Below, one piece after another: positions 45,071 to 55,320 of a stretch of 64,000 nucleotides of DNA (position 1 is its first letter; every line of letters starts with the position of its first letter). This stretch comes from Lunularia cruciata. Its lineage: Eukaryota > Streptophyta > Marchantiopsida > Lunulariales > Lunulariaceae. The notes beneath the pieces were generated by a model. It searched no databases. It was not told where the DNA came from and worked only from the letters and a program-made list of their open reading frames with translations. The stretch is from the NCBI GenBank assembly GCA_948567375.1, contig OX419755.1:10607001-10671000 (forward strand). The letters run 5' to 3'. Made by a program: the position numbers and the translations under genes.

Positions 45071-46260
45071 ACTCCTTGATTGGTTGATAGATTCTACACA
45101 AAGGCCATCCTTCCTAGTAGCACCTATCATTACAATAGACTTTGAGACATATGTATTCTAGACAAATCTTTAGCTTCCTTGTGACTTACTACCAGTTTGT
45201 GCATGTACATCACTCCCCTAGTTTGTTGACTTTGTCTCCTTGGATTCTAGGAAGATTTAAGCAAATATTAGTAAGTATATGCATGCTCACACCCTTACTA
45301 GCATCCCCATAGATGCACCTATTTTTAATAGAACTAAGATTCTCTCTTATAAAGAGAAGAGAGCTGGAGCTTGGCTCCATGCATCACTATTGATTGAGGA
45401 TTTTTGGTTCACTTCAAAAGAGTCTACCACAATGCTATGGTTATGACTAGGCTTACCACATCCAACACTTCTAATGCTTTTAGACCAATGTGCTTGCGGT
45501 TCTACTTATGATCCACATGGTATCCACATTTTACATTGTGTCATAAGAGGAGAGACCACTAGAGTCCATGATACCATTTGGGATAAAATAGCCCAGATCC
45601 TACTATCCATTGTTTCCAATGTCAAATTGATTGATGGTTGGATTTTCCAAGACCTCTTCCTTCAAGCATGAGTGCCAACATACCTTCATTCACAGATGGT
45701 TGATGTGGTGGTCTCAAACCCACTACAACCAAAGTACTTGGCCCAAGCAAGCACATATGTGGGAGTTGTGGTGATCATAGCCACCAAGAGGAAGGAAGAC
45801 CATTATGCACCCTAGCATGCTTCTAATACCTTTGTCCAGTAGGTGATAGAGATTTTTTAGCCATCTCCATCATCACTTTGATGGCCTCCTTTGTGAGACA
45901 ACACAACTTTCTCTACAGAGGAAAGGAGCACTAGTGCTCTCTCCTACCATGCTCACCTTTTATTTTCAACATGGTGTATCCATCACCCTACAATATTCAT
46001 AGGCATTGGGTCTTCACCACCGATGTGCAACAATAGTTGGGGCTCCTATCAAGTCTAGGCTCTTCTCTCCTCGTCTATCGGACATAACGTTGAAAGACCT
46101 ATATCACACAGTTGAGGAGTAGGTTACTTTGTCTTTTCTGTCCTCTAGGGACTTGTCCTTTGTTTCTCAACCGTTTCTCGGCAGCTTGTACTCCATGTTT
46201 CTCCACATACTATGCATAATATTTGGCCTTCGGGCAGGCTTTCATACAATTTAAGAGGGG
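45071..46260 (+). pseudogene. nLTR-a: C-terminal part of a non-LTR retrotransposon ORF
   Basis: Recognisable from about 45360: AGAWLHASLLIEDF, LGLPHPTLLMLL, then CACGSTYDPHGIHILHC (C-x-C ... H-x3-C) and VHDTIWDKIAQIL, a zinc-ribbon followed by a nuclease-like segment with VDVVVSNPL and ATKRKEDHYAP (Asp and Lys of a possible PD-(D/E)xK site). This layout resembles the restriction-enzyme-like endonuclease at the C-terminus of R2-type elements. A tail to about 46260 includes IALQYSQALGLHHRC-like sequence. The RT is not present here. Confidence 0.6.
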
Positions 46261-47160
46261 GTTTCTACTTACCTTGTTATGAATATCTTTAGACAATGAA
46301 TATATACATTATTTATGGATAGTCTTGTAACTATATGGGGTGTGTATGGGGTGTGTTGAGAGGTGAGAAAAAGTAAATATAGGACTTGTCCATTTTTAAA
46401 AAATCTCCCTATCTTACTGACCTTTGAAATCTTCTATTAATTACTTTGTCTAGTTTCTAGAACTTCATAAAACAAAATAATTTACCCGTTCATTTTTGAA
46501 ACGGTTGTTTTTATGGAAACTCAGTTAATTTTTATGGGTGTCTATCCCATTACCGTACCGCTTCCATAAGTTTCCGAATTGAAACCCCCGAAAATCTGAT
46601 ATCAGTATTTTTGGAGTTCACGAGACGATTTAAAGGAGGTCCTTTTCCTGTTAGTTTCACTTGGATTCTTTCAACTTGAAGAATTCATGTGTGGGTTCAT
46701 TTTTGTGTTAGAGCAGCAAACAAAGATCATCTTTGTTTGCTGCTCCAACACAGAGATGAACTTGCTTCTTAGTGTCTTGAGCTTGACTCGGACTCTCTTC
46801 ATGACCTAAAGGAGTGTCAAGACGTTGGTTGATATGCAAAAGAATTAAGTTGAGAACTTCTCTTTTTTTTCTAGACTCTAAAGAACTGCCACTCATGTAG
46901 CTGATAATATCAAGAGAAGGCCTGTTGAGGCAAACAAGGAGTTAGGATACACTCATTGTTTTGAGATTTTGAGTTGGTTTTGCTGCTTCATCACTAGAGG
47001 AATCTCTGATTAACAGAAGGAGATAGAATGAGAAGAGAGATGACAATTCCTAGGTTTTCAAAGAATAGATGTATTCTGGGGAGTGAGTCACGTAGAGACA
47101 AAGAAGAAAAGAAAAAGAACAATTAGATTAAGAAGGACGGACTTTCAATCATCTTTTTTA
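46261..47160. other. unassigned stretch with palindrome
   Basis: No match seen elsewhere in the window. CpG is more frequent than in the transposons (for example near 46545-46580). A minus-strand open frame of 62 residues (46708-46896, SGSSLESRKKREVLNLIL) might be an exon but has no recognised domain. A perfect palindrome lies at 46711-46745. Confidence 0.4.
46711..46745. repeat. perfect palindrome
   Basis: Two 17-bp arms (GAGCAGCAAACAAAGAT and its complement) around a single C. With one mismatch the pairing extends to TGTT/AACA on the outside. Confidence 0.95.
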
Positions 47161-47351
47161 TCCTCATTCACCTCTTGAGGCCTCAGCCCCATTCTACCTT
47201 TCTGTCTCTCCCTTGTACGGCTTGATGGGGTCTCCCATCCTTCTTGTGTTCTATGAGGTCGGCGTTCTTCCTCTGCACAAAGTATAATACGTTACCTCAT
47301 ATTCTTGGATAACTAAACCCCATAGAAAGGTGAGAACCGGTTTACAGATGA
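47161..47351 (+). repeat. 3' tail of a non-LTR retrotransposon (probably nLTR-a)
   Basis: Matches the 3' tail of nLTR-b at 55166-55300: CCCCATTCTACC, TCTCTCCCTTGTA, GGCTTGATGGGGTCT and the end GTGAGAACCGGTTTACAGAT. The two tails show this is a shared 3' untranslated region. The gap to 46260 suggests an insertion or a second truncated copy. Confidence 0.65.
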
Positions 47352-48000
47352 TGTCTCTGACATAAGCCATAAAACTTGGACTTGGGAAACAGAGCCGATC
47401 ATTCATTCGGTAGTTCATTTCTTGCTCAGGTATGCGAAATACACTAGCAAGTACGCTTCACAACAGTAAATTATCCAGCCAATTGCAGGGACCTGGAAAT
47501 TGGATATTCCAGTGCCTTGGTGGAGCTAGAAGCACACTGACGACACGGTCTCTACCTGAGACTGTCCTTTGGTCTGTAGTTTTGACACAGGTTTCGAAAT
47601 CTAGCTCTTGTAGAGGTGATATCCACTGATAGCTCCAGCTCCCAAGAAGAAGCTATCTTTGCCTTGCACCTAAGCTGCGCAAGGAAAACCCAAAGCCAAT
47701 CCGAGGGAACAGTACAGCTTCATAAGGATATGGCAGGGTGTACGGGTCGTGTGGGAGCTCAGATCTTGCTCATCTTGTACAAAACTTTGTGCAAATATGC
47801 ATAGATGTAAAATTAAGTGTACGAGATTATTATTCCCACAGCCAAGCCAGTAGCATGCCTCCACCACCTTGGAGGAGAGTAACGAGAGTATACCACCTGA
47901 AAGAGAACATCCGTATTATTGTGAAGGTATGTGGGACCGGAATTAAGACGTAGTTAGTCATGAAATTAATTCTACTAAATGTTACTCTATCATAGAAGAA
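47352..48000 (+). pseudogene. gene-like segment with possible exons
   Basis: 47726-47926 is open and encodes SSDLAHLVQNFVQICIDV, VRDYYSHSQ, PPPPWRR and ENIRIIVK, ending exactly at AAG/GTATGT, a strong splice donor; the upstream base context CATAAG at 47722-47727 could be an acceptor. Another possible donor, CTCAG/GTATGC, lies at about 47429 and an acceptor, GACACAG/GT, at about 47590. The segment keeps more CpG than its neighbours. It could be a remnant of a host gene or a captured gene fragment. The family is not recognised. nLTR-b begins just downstream. Confidence 0.4.
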
Positions 48001-48049
48001 AAAGGTGGCCCGCTCGCAATAGGATGGATTACCCCATCAAGCTACATAA

Positions 48050-48894
48050 AGAAAAGACATAGGGGTAAGAGACCAGGTTTACTCTACTTTCAGTTTGGAG
48101 TAGCTAATCTGAGAGGTTGTGAGAGTATTTCTCTAAGTATCATGGCATTTTTAGATATTCATATGGGGTATATGATTATACAAGTGGATGTGGAGAATAG
48201 TTTTAATAATGTATATCTGGTATCCATTGTGGTTATTGAAAATAATTCTAATAATGTGATTTAGGTATTCATCTTTAGAGAGCTTATGGAGATAGGTTAA
48301 TCCTTGATGAATTTCATTTCTTTTGTATAGTCATACTATGATTCTCTTATTTCCCTCTATTACTAGCATGGATGGTCATTGCAGGGAGTCACTATCTTGG
48401 AATCAATTGTAGACACATAAGAGGGAGATCCTTTTGAGTAATCTTTGTTTTCCATAGCTCATTTCAAAGCTCTCTTTTTGATTATTAATTTATTATGGTC
48501 ATACCAGGTTGTGTATTTCATTTTTTGGTAAAAGATATACACATTATGGACCCCAAAGATCATATAAGGTAGGCTTTTGATCACTTGACTACTGAGCTAC
48601 ATCTTGTAGGCTTGAGAGTCAAGGTGTCAAAGTGCAGAGCATTGTCTTTTTCAAGTATCCTTCCCCACCTTTAGCTTCCAGAGGGGTGTGTCACATCTAC
48701 ATATGGATTATGTATTCTTGGAATACCAATAGGATTTAATGATTTTGTCACATGCTTCTTAGATATTGCCCTTGTAGAGGATATTCTCCATGTGGATGAC
48801 CTTCCTCTACTAGGAGATCCACAAGTGGCATTTGGTATACTCTCCTCTAGTATTGCCCATCAATTGACTTACCTTCTCTACACGATTCTCCCTT
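48050..48894 (+). pseudogene. nLTR-b: reverse transcriptase part of a non-LTR retrotransposon
   Basis: Blocks: FGVANLRGCESI, IIQVDVENSFNNV (the first catalytic Asp in QVDV.NAFN), IPF.RSYYDS-like, then GDPF at about 48426-48437 (the GDPLG block), AHFKALF, a decayed ADD region near 48525, and SAEHCLFQV...GVSHLHM...RIFSMWMTFLY. The 5' part is missing. The frame continues beyond F1d at 53868. Confidence 0.65.
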
Positions 48895-49308
48895 TGTAAA
48901 AGACCAAGACCGAGGAAAGAAATAGGAGAATGGAAGCTCACATTGGACCACTTGAATGAGTGAAAACTACTAATGTCTAGCATGAGCTTCGGCTTTTGTA
49001 TTTATAGGTAGCATACAAGGCCCTTGAGAAGGTTCCCAAGAAGCTTCCTCAAAGGTTTAGAGTACTTAGAGTGCAAGCCAAGTTAACTAGGAAGCTTCTC
49101 AAGAAGCTTTCTTCTAGAAGCCACCTACTTGGTGTGCAAGCTAAGCTAGTTGGAAGCTTCTAGAAGTTACTTACTTGAGGTGCAAGCTAAGCTAACCAAG
49201 AAGCTTTCGAGAAGCTTCCTAGCTACTTCTAGAATATTCTAGGTTAATTTGTCTTATTTGCTACTTTGTTAACCTACTAACTTTGTCGCTAAACTCCATA
49301 GTATTATA
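48895..49308 (-). repeat. 3' LTR of F1d with heat-shock-element array
   Basis: TGTAAAAGACC to AGTATTATA (TACA decayed), 414 bp. Perfect three-unit heat-shock elements: GAAGCTTCTAGAA at 49153-49165, TTCGAGAAGCTTC at 49206-49218 and TTCTAGAATATTC at 49227-49239. Further GAAGCTTC dimers lie at about 49040-49110. A TATA-like TTTGTATTTATAGG is near 48995-49010, so the elements lie upstream of it in the minus-strand sense. Confidence 0.88.
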
Positions 49309-49321
49309 TATTCCCCCACCG
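49309..49321 (-). other. polypurine tract of F1d
   Basis: The complement of TTCCCCCACCGCT, a G-rich purine run, abuts the 3' LTR. Confidence 0.8.
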
Positions 49322-49334
49322 CTAGTTGGTGACG

Positions 49335-49620
49335 TCCTCGTCACCAGTGAAGCTTTGAATTCCTGGATGGCCATTTGTGCATTCTGGAGGTGAGAAAGAG
49401 GTTCTCATGTGGCATCATGAAGGGGATACCCTTTCCAAAGGACCTTGTACTTCGTGTGTTCTTGATGGTCACACTGAATATGGCAAAGTCCCAAGATACA
49501 ATCAACTTTGTACTCCTCATGATCAATGATAGGGATAGGAGGAGGGGGAGGTTGGACTCAAGAGGAAAAATAAGAGGGGTTAGGAACAAAGGGTTTCAAC
49601 TTGGAAACATGAAAGATAGG
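49335..49620 (-). pseudogene. chromodomain of F1d
   Basis: The minus strand around 49589-49341 carries the FLTPLIFPLESN, LIMRSTKLIV and SFGKGIPFMMP strings that in the next frame give EEYKVDCIL, LVLWKGYPL and TWEPLSH. It follows the integrase as in F1b and F1e. Confidence 0.7.
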
Positions 49621-49869
49621 ATGGATATGCATATGACAAGGCAAGGCAAGTCAATGAGCAACAAGAAAGACAACTTGGGTGACATCAAAGGGTCCTATCC
49701 AATTAGGGGCAAGTTTACAAACTTGGGTATCAAGTGGGAGAGGGAGGTTACTAGAGGAAAGCATGACTTTATCACCAACTTCAAAGGTGAGATCACGTCA
49801 ATGGTGGTCCGCATATTGTTTTTGACGATTGTGAGCAACAAGGAGGTGAGATTTGGCTTGTTGGAGCGA

Positions 49870-50850
49870 TTAGGATATAGTGATCAAGAATGTTGAAGTA
49901 TGAGGAACCTGAGATGGGGGGGAACAAGAAATTTTTTGGGAACAAGCCGATCTTGGCCAAAATTGAGAAAGAAAGGAGAAAATCCTGTGCTTGCTTGTTT
50001 GGAATTGTTGTAGGCAAATTCTACAACTACAAGACATTCATCCCAATTGGTATCATGGACATTGACAAAGGCATGCAATATACACTCCAATGTATGATTT
50101 GCACGTTTGGTTTTTCCATCAGTTTGAGGATGATAGGCCGTGGACAAAGCAAGCTTGGTGCTGAGTATCTGGAAGAGTGCTTGCCAAAACTTCCCGGTAA
50201 ATCAAGGATCACGGTTAGAGAGGAGTGCATGTGGCATCTCATGATGCTTGAAGACATTGTCAAAGTAGATGTGTGCTAAGGTTGGAGCATCCACGGTATC
50301 ACATGTTGGTGCCAAGTGGATTTGCTTACTAAGCTTATCCACAAACACCACATTGTTGTGTGTCTTTGCTAAGTCTTGGGCAAGGATGTGATAAGATCCA
50401 AGCTCACATGCTCCCATCAAGTGGATGGAATGGCGAGTGGTTGAAGGAGTCCACTTGGCTTTTGCTTGTTGGCCTTGTTACGTTGGCCGCTCTCATACGA
50501 TCAAACAAATTCTTGAACATCTTGAGTCATATTAGGCCACCACCATTGACGTTAGAGGGTACCCAAGGTCTTTTCCACACCCATGTGACCAGCTATGGGT
50601 AAATTATGGGCTTCTTGAAGGCGCAAAAGTTGAAGATCTCTTTTTGCTGGAACATAGATCCGGTTCTCATGGAATAGAAGGCACTCCTTGATGGAGAAGG
50701 TGTTGTACTCCTTGTCCCATGTTGTAAGGCAACCATGTACCATTTGGAAGAAGGGATCTTGTTGTAGAGCTGATTGAAACTTATTTTGGACCTTGGAGTC
50801 AATTGACACCATTGTAATTGGCGCTATGATGAGAGGGAGAGACTTCAAAT
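49870..50850 (-). pseudogene. integrase of F1d
   Basis: Right to left: AHNLPIAGHMGVEKTLGTL (His pair of the zinc domain), VVFVDKLSKQIHLAPT (first Asp), FKHHEMPHALLSNRDP (second Asp), MSTAYHPQTDGKTKRAN and the Glu region, then VVVEFAYNNSKQASTGFSPFFLNF. The Cys pair is degraded. Several long segments stay open (87 residues at 49884-50147). Confidence 0.82.
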
Positions 50851-50859
50851 CAGGTCGTC

Positions 50860-51510
50860 ATAATAAAGCATAAGGGATGATGTGGAACCAACCTGGTTTG
50901 TACTCAAGTTTGATGTCAAACAATTGGAGTTGTTCCTCCTATCAATGATATTGACTCTTCATATGTTCCAAGTGTAAGGTCTGCAACAATGGTTTGTGAT
51001 TAGTTTGCATGATCACTTGTTTCTTCAAGATGTAATGCCTCCATACCTTGGTGGTATATACCATTGCAAGTTGTTCTTAATCTCAAGCAGAGTAGTTTCT
51101 TTCAGCCATATTGAGTTGGTGAGACACAAAGGCAATGGGATGTAGTCCATCTGGGAATTCTTGTTGCAACACGGCTCCAATTGCAAAGTTAGAAGCATCA
51201 AAATTAACCATACATGGTAGTTGAGGATCATACGGTTGAAGAACGGGCCTTGAAGACACCATATGTTTCAACTTTTAGAATGCTTCTTTGTGCTTGGTGG
51301 TCCACTGGAAGCTCACGTCCTTCCCCAAGAGGTCAGTCAATGGTGCAGCCACATGAGCATAATAATGGATGAACCATCGGTAAATACTAGCCAATCCAAT
51401 AAATGCCCATACTTTTGTAGCATCCTTTGGAGTAGGCCAATCAGTAATGGCCTTGATTTTCTCCTTTTCCATCTTGATCCCCTCTGATGAGATCTTGTGC
51501 CCCACAAAGG
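50860..51510 (-). pseudogene. RNase H of F1d
   Basis: MGHKISSEGIKMEKEKIKAI, GLASIYRWFIHYY, LLGKDVSFQWTTKHKEAF, then VNFDASNFAIGAVLQQEF (first Asp kept), DGLHPIAFVSHQLNMAERNYS. The TDHKPLL region near 50990 is decayed. Confidence 0.82.
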
Positions 51511-51529
51511 TAACTTCCTTCAGCCGAAA

Positions 51530-52110
51530 GGCAAACTTTGACTTCTTGCAGTAAAATTTCCATTGTTGTAGTCATCTTAGGACTTCTCGTACGTGACTCA
51601 CGTGTTTTGCCTTTATCTTGCTATAGATTAAGATGTCATCTAAGAACACCACCACATACCAATCTAATAGTCAATCCAACACCTGATGCATCTTATCCAT
51701 GAAGGCAGCTGAAGCATTAGTGAGCCCAAAAGGTAGACTCTCCACTCAAAATGACCATACCTTGTGCAAAAGGCCATCTTTTGCACATCCTCCCTATCAA
51801 TGAGGATTTGCCAATAGCCACTATGAAGATCTAGCTTGAAAAAGTATTGTGTTCCACTCAATTGATCAAGCAAGTCATCAATCCGAGGCAAGGGATATGC
51901 ATTCTTCACTATTTGCTTATTGAGCTCACGATAATCAATACGGAAACAAAGTCATCCATCCTTCTTTGGAACAAATAGTACCGGTGCTCCCCAAGGAGAG
52001 GTACTATGTCATATGAAGTCCTTGTCCAACAACTCTATAAGTGTTGTTTGCAACTCCTCCAACTCCTTTGGTGAGAGCCAATAGATTGGTCTATCACTAG
52101 AGTATTACAT
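51530..52110 (-). pseudogene. reverse transcriptase of F1d
   Basis: DDLPKGLPSNRGM...IELLP upstream, then YPLPRIDDLLDQLSGTQYFFKL, LHSGYWQILIDREDVQKMAF, a YGHFEW block and catalytic FLDDIL at 51629-51646 (intact). The FGLTNAP block is frameshifted near 51730. Confidence 0.85.
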
Positions 52111-52299
52111 GGCAATAACTCAATCTTGAAGAGCATACCACGATTGGAGGGTAATCCCTTTGGTAGATCATCCGGAAACATGTACACAAACTCTTGAACT
52201 ATTTGATCAGTCATTGCTTGATGAAGCTCTTGGCTCTCCTCAGATTGTCCTTGTGCAATCGGCTTGATCCATACCACAAAAATAGACTTATCTTCCTCC

Positions 52300-52510
52300 A
52301 AAGCTTACTCTATAGTTACTTCACTAACTTCCCATCTAGGGACTCATCTCTCTTCAAAGCTTGCTCCATGGTTACCTTCCTAGCAAAATTCCCATCTTGG
52401 GGCTCCTCTTCCTTCAAGGCATGCTCTATGGCTACCTTCTTGACAAACTTCCTATCCCAGGAATGACTATTCTTAGATGTCTTACTCAAAGGTGCCAAAC
52501 AACCTAATCA
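52300..52510 (-). pseudogene. repeat-containing linker between protease and RT of F1d
   Basis: Tandem units of about 20 residues, DRKFVKKVAIEHALKEEEPQ then DGNFARKVTMEQALKRDESL, encoded at 52316-52498. F1e has the same linker with about three units (60990-61175). No domain recognised; probably a flexible, charged spacer. Confidence 0.7.
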
Positions 52511-52539
52511 AAAATTCCTACCTTGGTGATGTACTTGAA

Positions 52540-52850
52540 TTTGTTGTCAGGTCCAATCAAATTGAACATTATGATGTTCAAGCTAAGGTAGTCCTAGAAT
52601 GACACATAGTGTAGAGGTACCACTACAAACCTCATACACTCCAAATACTCCTTCCCAATCTTAAAAGAAATAGAATGTGAGGTACGGAATGCAGAACCAT
52701 GTCTACCATCCGCCATCATCAATCTACTTCCAATCACAGGCTTGATAGGAATACCCAATTCTTTTGCTACTTGCATAGAATGCAATTCTTTGAACTTCCA
52801 AAATCAACCAAAATCCTACAACCCCAATTAGATATATACTTTGCAAGTGA
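52540..52850 (-). pseudogene. protease of F1d
   Basis: The region RILVDFGSSKNC, then QVAKELGIPIKPVIGSRLMMADG and YVILGLP, corresponds to the retropepsin of F1e, with the DSG box reading DFG. Confidence 0.75.
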
Positions 52851-52959
52851 AGCAAACTTGCATAGGTTGAGCCTTCAATCCCATTGGAACTATCAAGCTC
52901 CCAATAGGTGGCTCAAAATCTCCTATTGGGATTCTTTGTTTCCCTGATCATTATGTTCC

Positions 52960-53850
52960 ACAAACTCCATCTGGGCAACTTGTCAGGTCATCCATTCCCA
53001 AGTGGACATTCAACAATGCGATGTACAACTTGGCGACAATAAAAACAACCTCCATTTTGTCACAATCTTTCTCTACTTGTTGTACCAAGTGGTCACATTG
53101 GATATCATCAATCTCCATTGGTGCCGGTTCTTCCCCCCGTGCATACTGTAATGGTAGGCTTTGTGTAGGTCAAGGTTAAGACCAAATTATTGCAACCAAG
53201 GAATCAAAGCGCTCAGCCAATTGCATGGCTTCTTCTACGTATTGGGGATCCCGCATGGTCACCTCTAATTTGGTTTGTGACTTCAATCCTTGCACAAATC
53301 AATCCAAAACTTCACCTTCTTGGATATCTAGAATTTGCATGATGATGTTCTAAAATTGGGTGATGTAGCTCTTTACTGAGCCAATCTGCTTCAACTCTAT
53401 CAATTTATCTTGTGCGGCTTGGGTGGCATTTATAGTTTGAAATCAAACAAGTATTGCATCCTTGAATTCTGCATATGTCAAAATTGGTGCAACAATCTGT
53501 CATTTAGCTCGTTCCACTTGGAGTCGCCACCAAAGGTTTGCCACACCATCCAACTGGCTTGAAGCCAAGAGAATTTGTTTCCATTCATCTTGATTGGTGG
53601 CTTCAAAGTAACGTTCGTAGTCAAACAAAAAATTCTCCACTGTGCCTGGAAGATTCTTGCATTCAAACACCTTGGGTTTTGGAAATCAAATGCAATCTTC
53701 TCCATCTTGAATTGGCACTCTCTCTATATGTTCTTGTTGTTGCTAGTCTTGTTCATCCAACAATCGAGTAAGGTGCTCAATTTATTGTTGCATTGCAAGA
53801 ATAACATCCGGTATCCATAAAGATATTTAGCCCTAATAACTTTGTCGCTA
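52960..53850 (-). pseudogene. gag of F1d
   Basis: Right to left: IAFDFQNPR, a capsid-like block with WQTFGGDSKWNELNDRLLH, the LKVTSEE-like segment, and an intact CCHC knuckle CFYCRQVVHRIVEC at 53006-53047. It matches F1e gag throughout. Confidence 0.8.
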
Positions 53851-53867
53851 AAATCCATATTGTTACA

Positions 53868-55320
53868 CCATTCCTTAATTTTCCTATCATGTCTAAGAGC
53901 TTTTGATATGAGGATTATGGGAGTCTTTGGTGATATCATCGGACCATGGATATTTGAGTGTGTGATGGGGGATTTGGTATGTAGATAGACATCTCTACTA
54001 ATCTTGTGAAGAGAGGTAGGCCTATTATATGTGGAGGAGATGGCAAGTATAACATTTTTGGGTAGTTGGGCTCTCTTGAAACCCCTACTTTCCTCCCATT
54101 TTTTGGTTGTTTCTAGGCTAATTTTGGAGACATATGTGATCAAGGTGCATGAGAGATCATTTTCTCTCCAAGTGTTATTACGGTAGATAAGAGATTGTCT
54201 ATTCTCACGAGCATGGGAAGAACTTCCATCCTTTGCTTCATATTGTCAGATTGGACTAAAGGTTTGTAGTATTTCTTGATGGAGCAATAGTATTAGCATA
54301 TGCTACATTCTCTCTTAGTTAACTTGGCCATTTTTTAGGTCACTCAAGCACATCTTTGCTCTTGCTCCGGCAAGGATGCAAGCTCTTGGATCCTAGCTTG
54401 ACTGTGCATTAGAGCATTCTAACTTGCACCAACCACCTTCTTTATAGTGATGAGAACACTATTCCATCCATTTAGGTTTGGTCCACCTATTTGCATCTTT
54501 GTTACTCACTTGTGAGTGTGGTTCTACACTAGATGCAATAGTGGTCCATATGACACAATGTCCTTTTGGAGGACAAAGGATAACTACCCATGATGCCATC
54601 AAAAAGATAATATTGTTATGGTGTAAGAGAGTGAATTCCTTGTTTGGAGTGAACATTCATATTCTTTGTAGATGACACATGTCAAAGTCGATTTATACAT
54701 GTGTCCAAGATATTCAAGTGATAGTGGTGGATGTTATGGTTACAAACCCTATGCATGATGCAGTTTTGGAGGGAGTGATTACTCATCCTCCTGGATGGGT
54801 GGTGAGCAAAGCAGCACCATGCAAGGTCTCCAAGTATAAGGTTATGCAATGAGGTCACCTCTTTGTTCCTCTAGCCTTGGAGTTATATGGAATGATGGAC
54901 ACGGCGTCTGACACATTTTTATGGAGTGTGCAAGAACTTATCATATTAGATATCAAGGAGTGCTACTCTCACTCTCATATTTTATAGCATACTTTAGACA
55001 TCATGTGTCCATTGCTCTATATAGAGCATTAGCTGGTACAATCCATAGGAGAGCAATCATCGTAGGTGATGCTTCTTTGGATACTCTAATAATTTGTAGA
55101 CTATATGATTTGCATAGCTTGGATATCTTAGGTACGACAAGGCAGATTTCTCATAAAGATACTATTGGTGCCTAGCTCCATTTTACCTCTTTTTTCTCTC
55201 CCTTGTAGGGCTAGATGGGGTCTTCTCATCCTCTACTTGGGTGCCTATTTCTCTCTCTAATACAAAGATAGATATCATCTAACAAAGTGAGAATTATATA
55301 CAGATTATCACAAGTGTTTT
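53868..55320 (+). pseudogene. nLTR-b continued: RT C-terminus, nuclease-like domain and 3' tail
   Basis: After F1d: AFDMRIMGVFGDIIGPWIFE, EEMASITFLGSWALLKPLL, then CECGSTLDAIVVHMTQC at about 54508-54560 (same C-x-C, H-x3-C spacing as nLTR-a), HDAIKKII, VVDVMVTNPMHD and SKYKVM (possible nuclease Asp and Lys). The tail at 55166-55300 is shared with 47161-47351. No poly-A run is visible at the end. Confidence 0.65.

Larger units (their letters stand above)
48895..53867 (-). mobile_element. F1d: chromovirus inserted in nLTR-b
   Basis: Minus strand. The 3' LTR is at 48895-49308 and only the outermost about 40 bp of the 5' LTR remain at 53829-53867 (AACTTTGTCGC...TTGTTACA). The flanks CCCTT and CCATT differ by one base, and nLTR-b coding continues across them. 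Genes in order from right: gag, protease, RT, RNase H, integrase, chromodomain. A deletion joins the LTR stub to gag codon-level sequence and removes the primer site. Confidence 0.88.

Noticed and set aside
53724-54143. 139-residue minus-strand open frame
   Set aside because: It spans the F1d end and lies antisense to nLTR-b coding, whose plus-strand blocks match the RT C-terminus. Composition fits a shadow.
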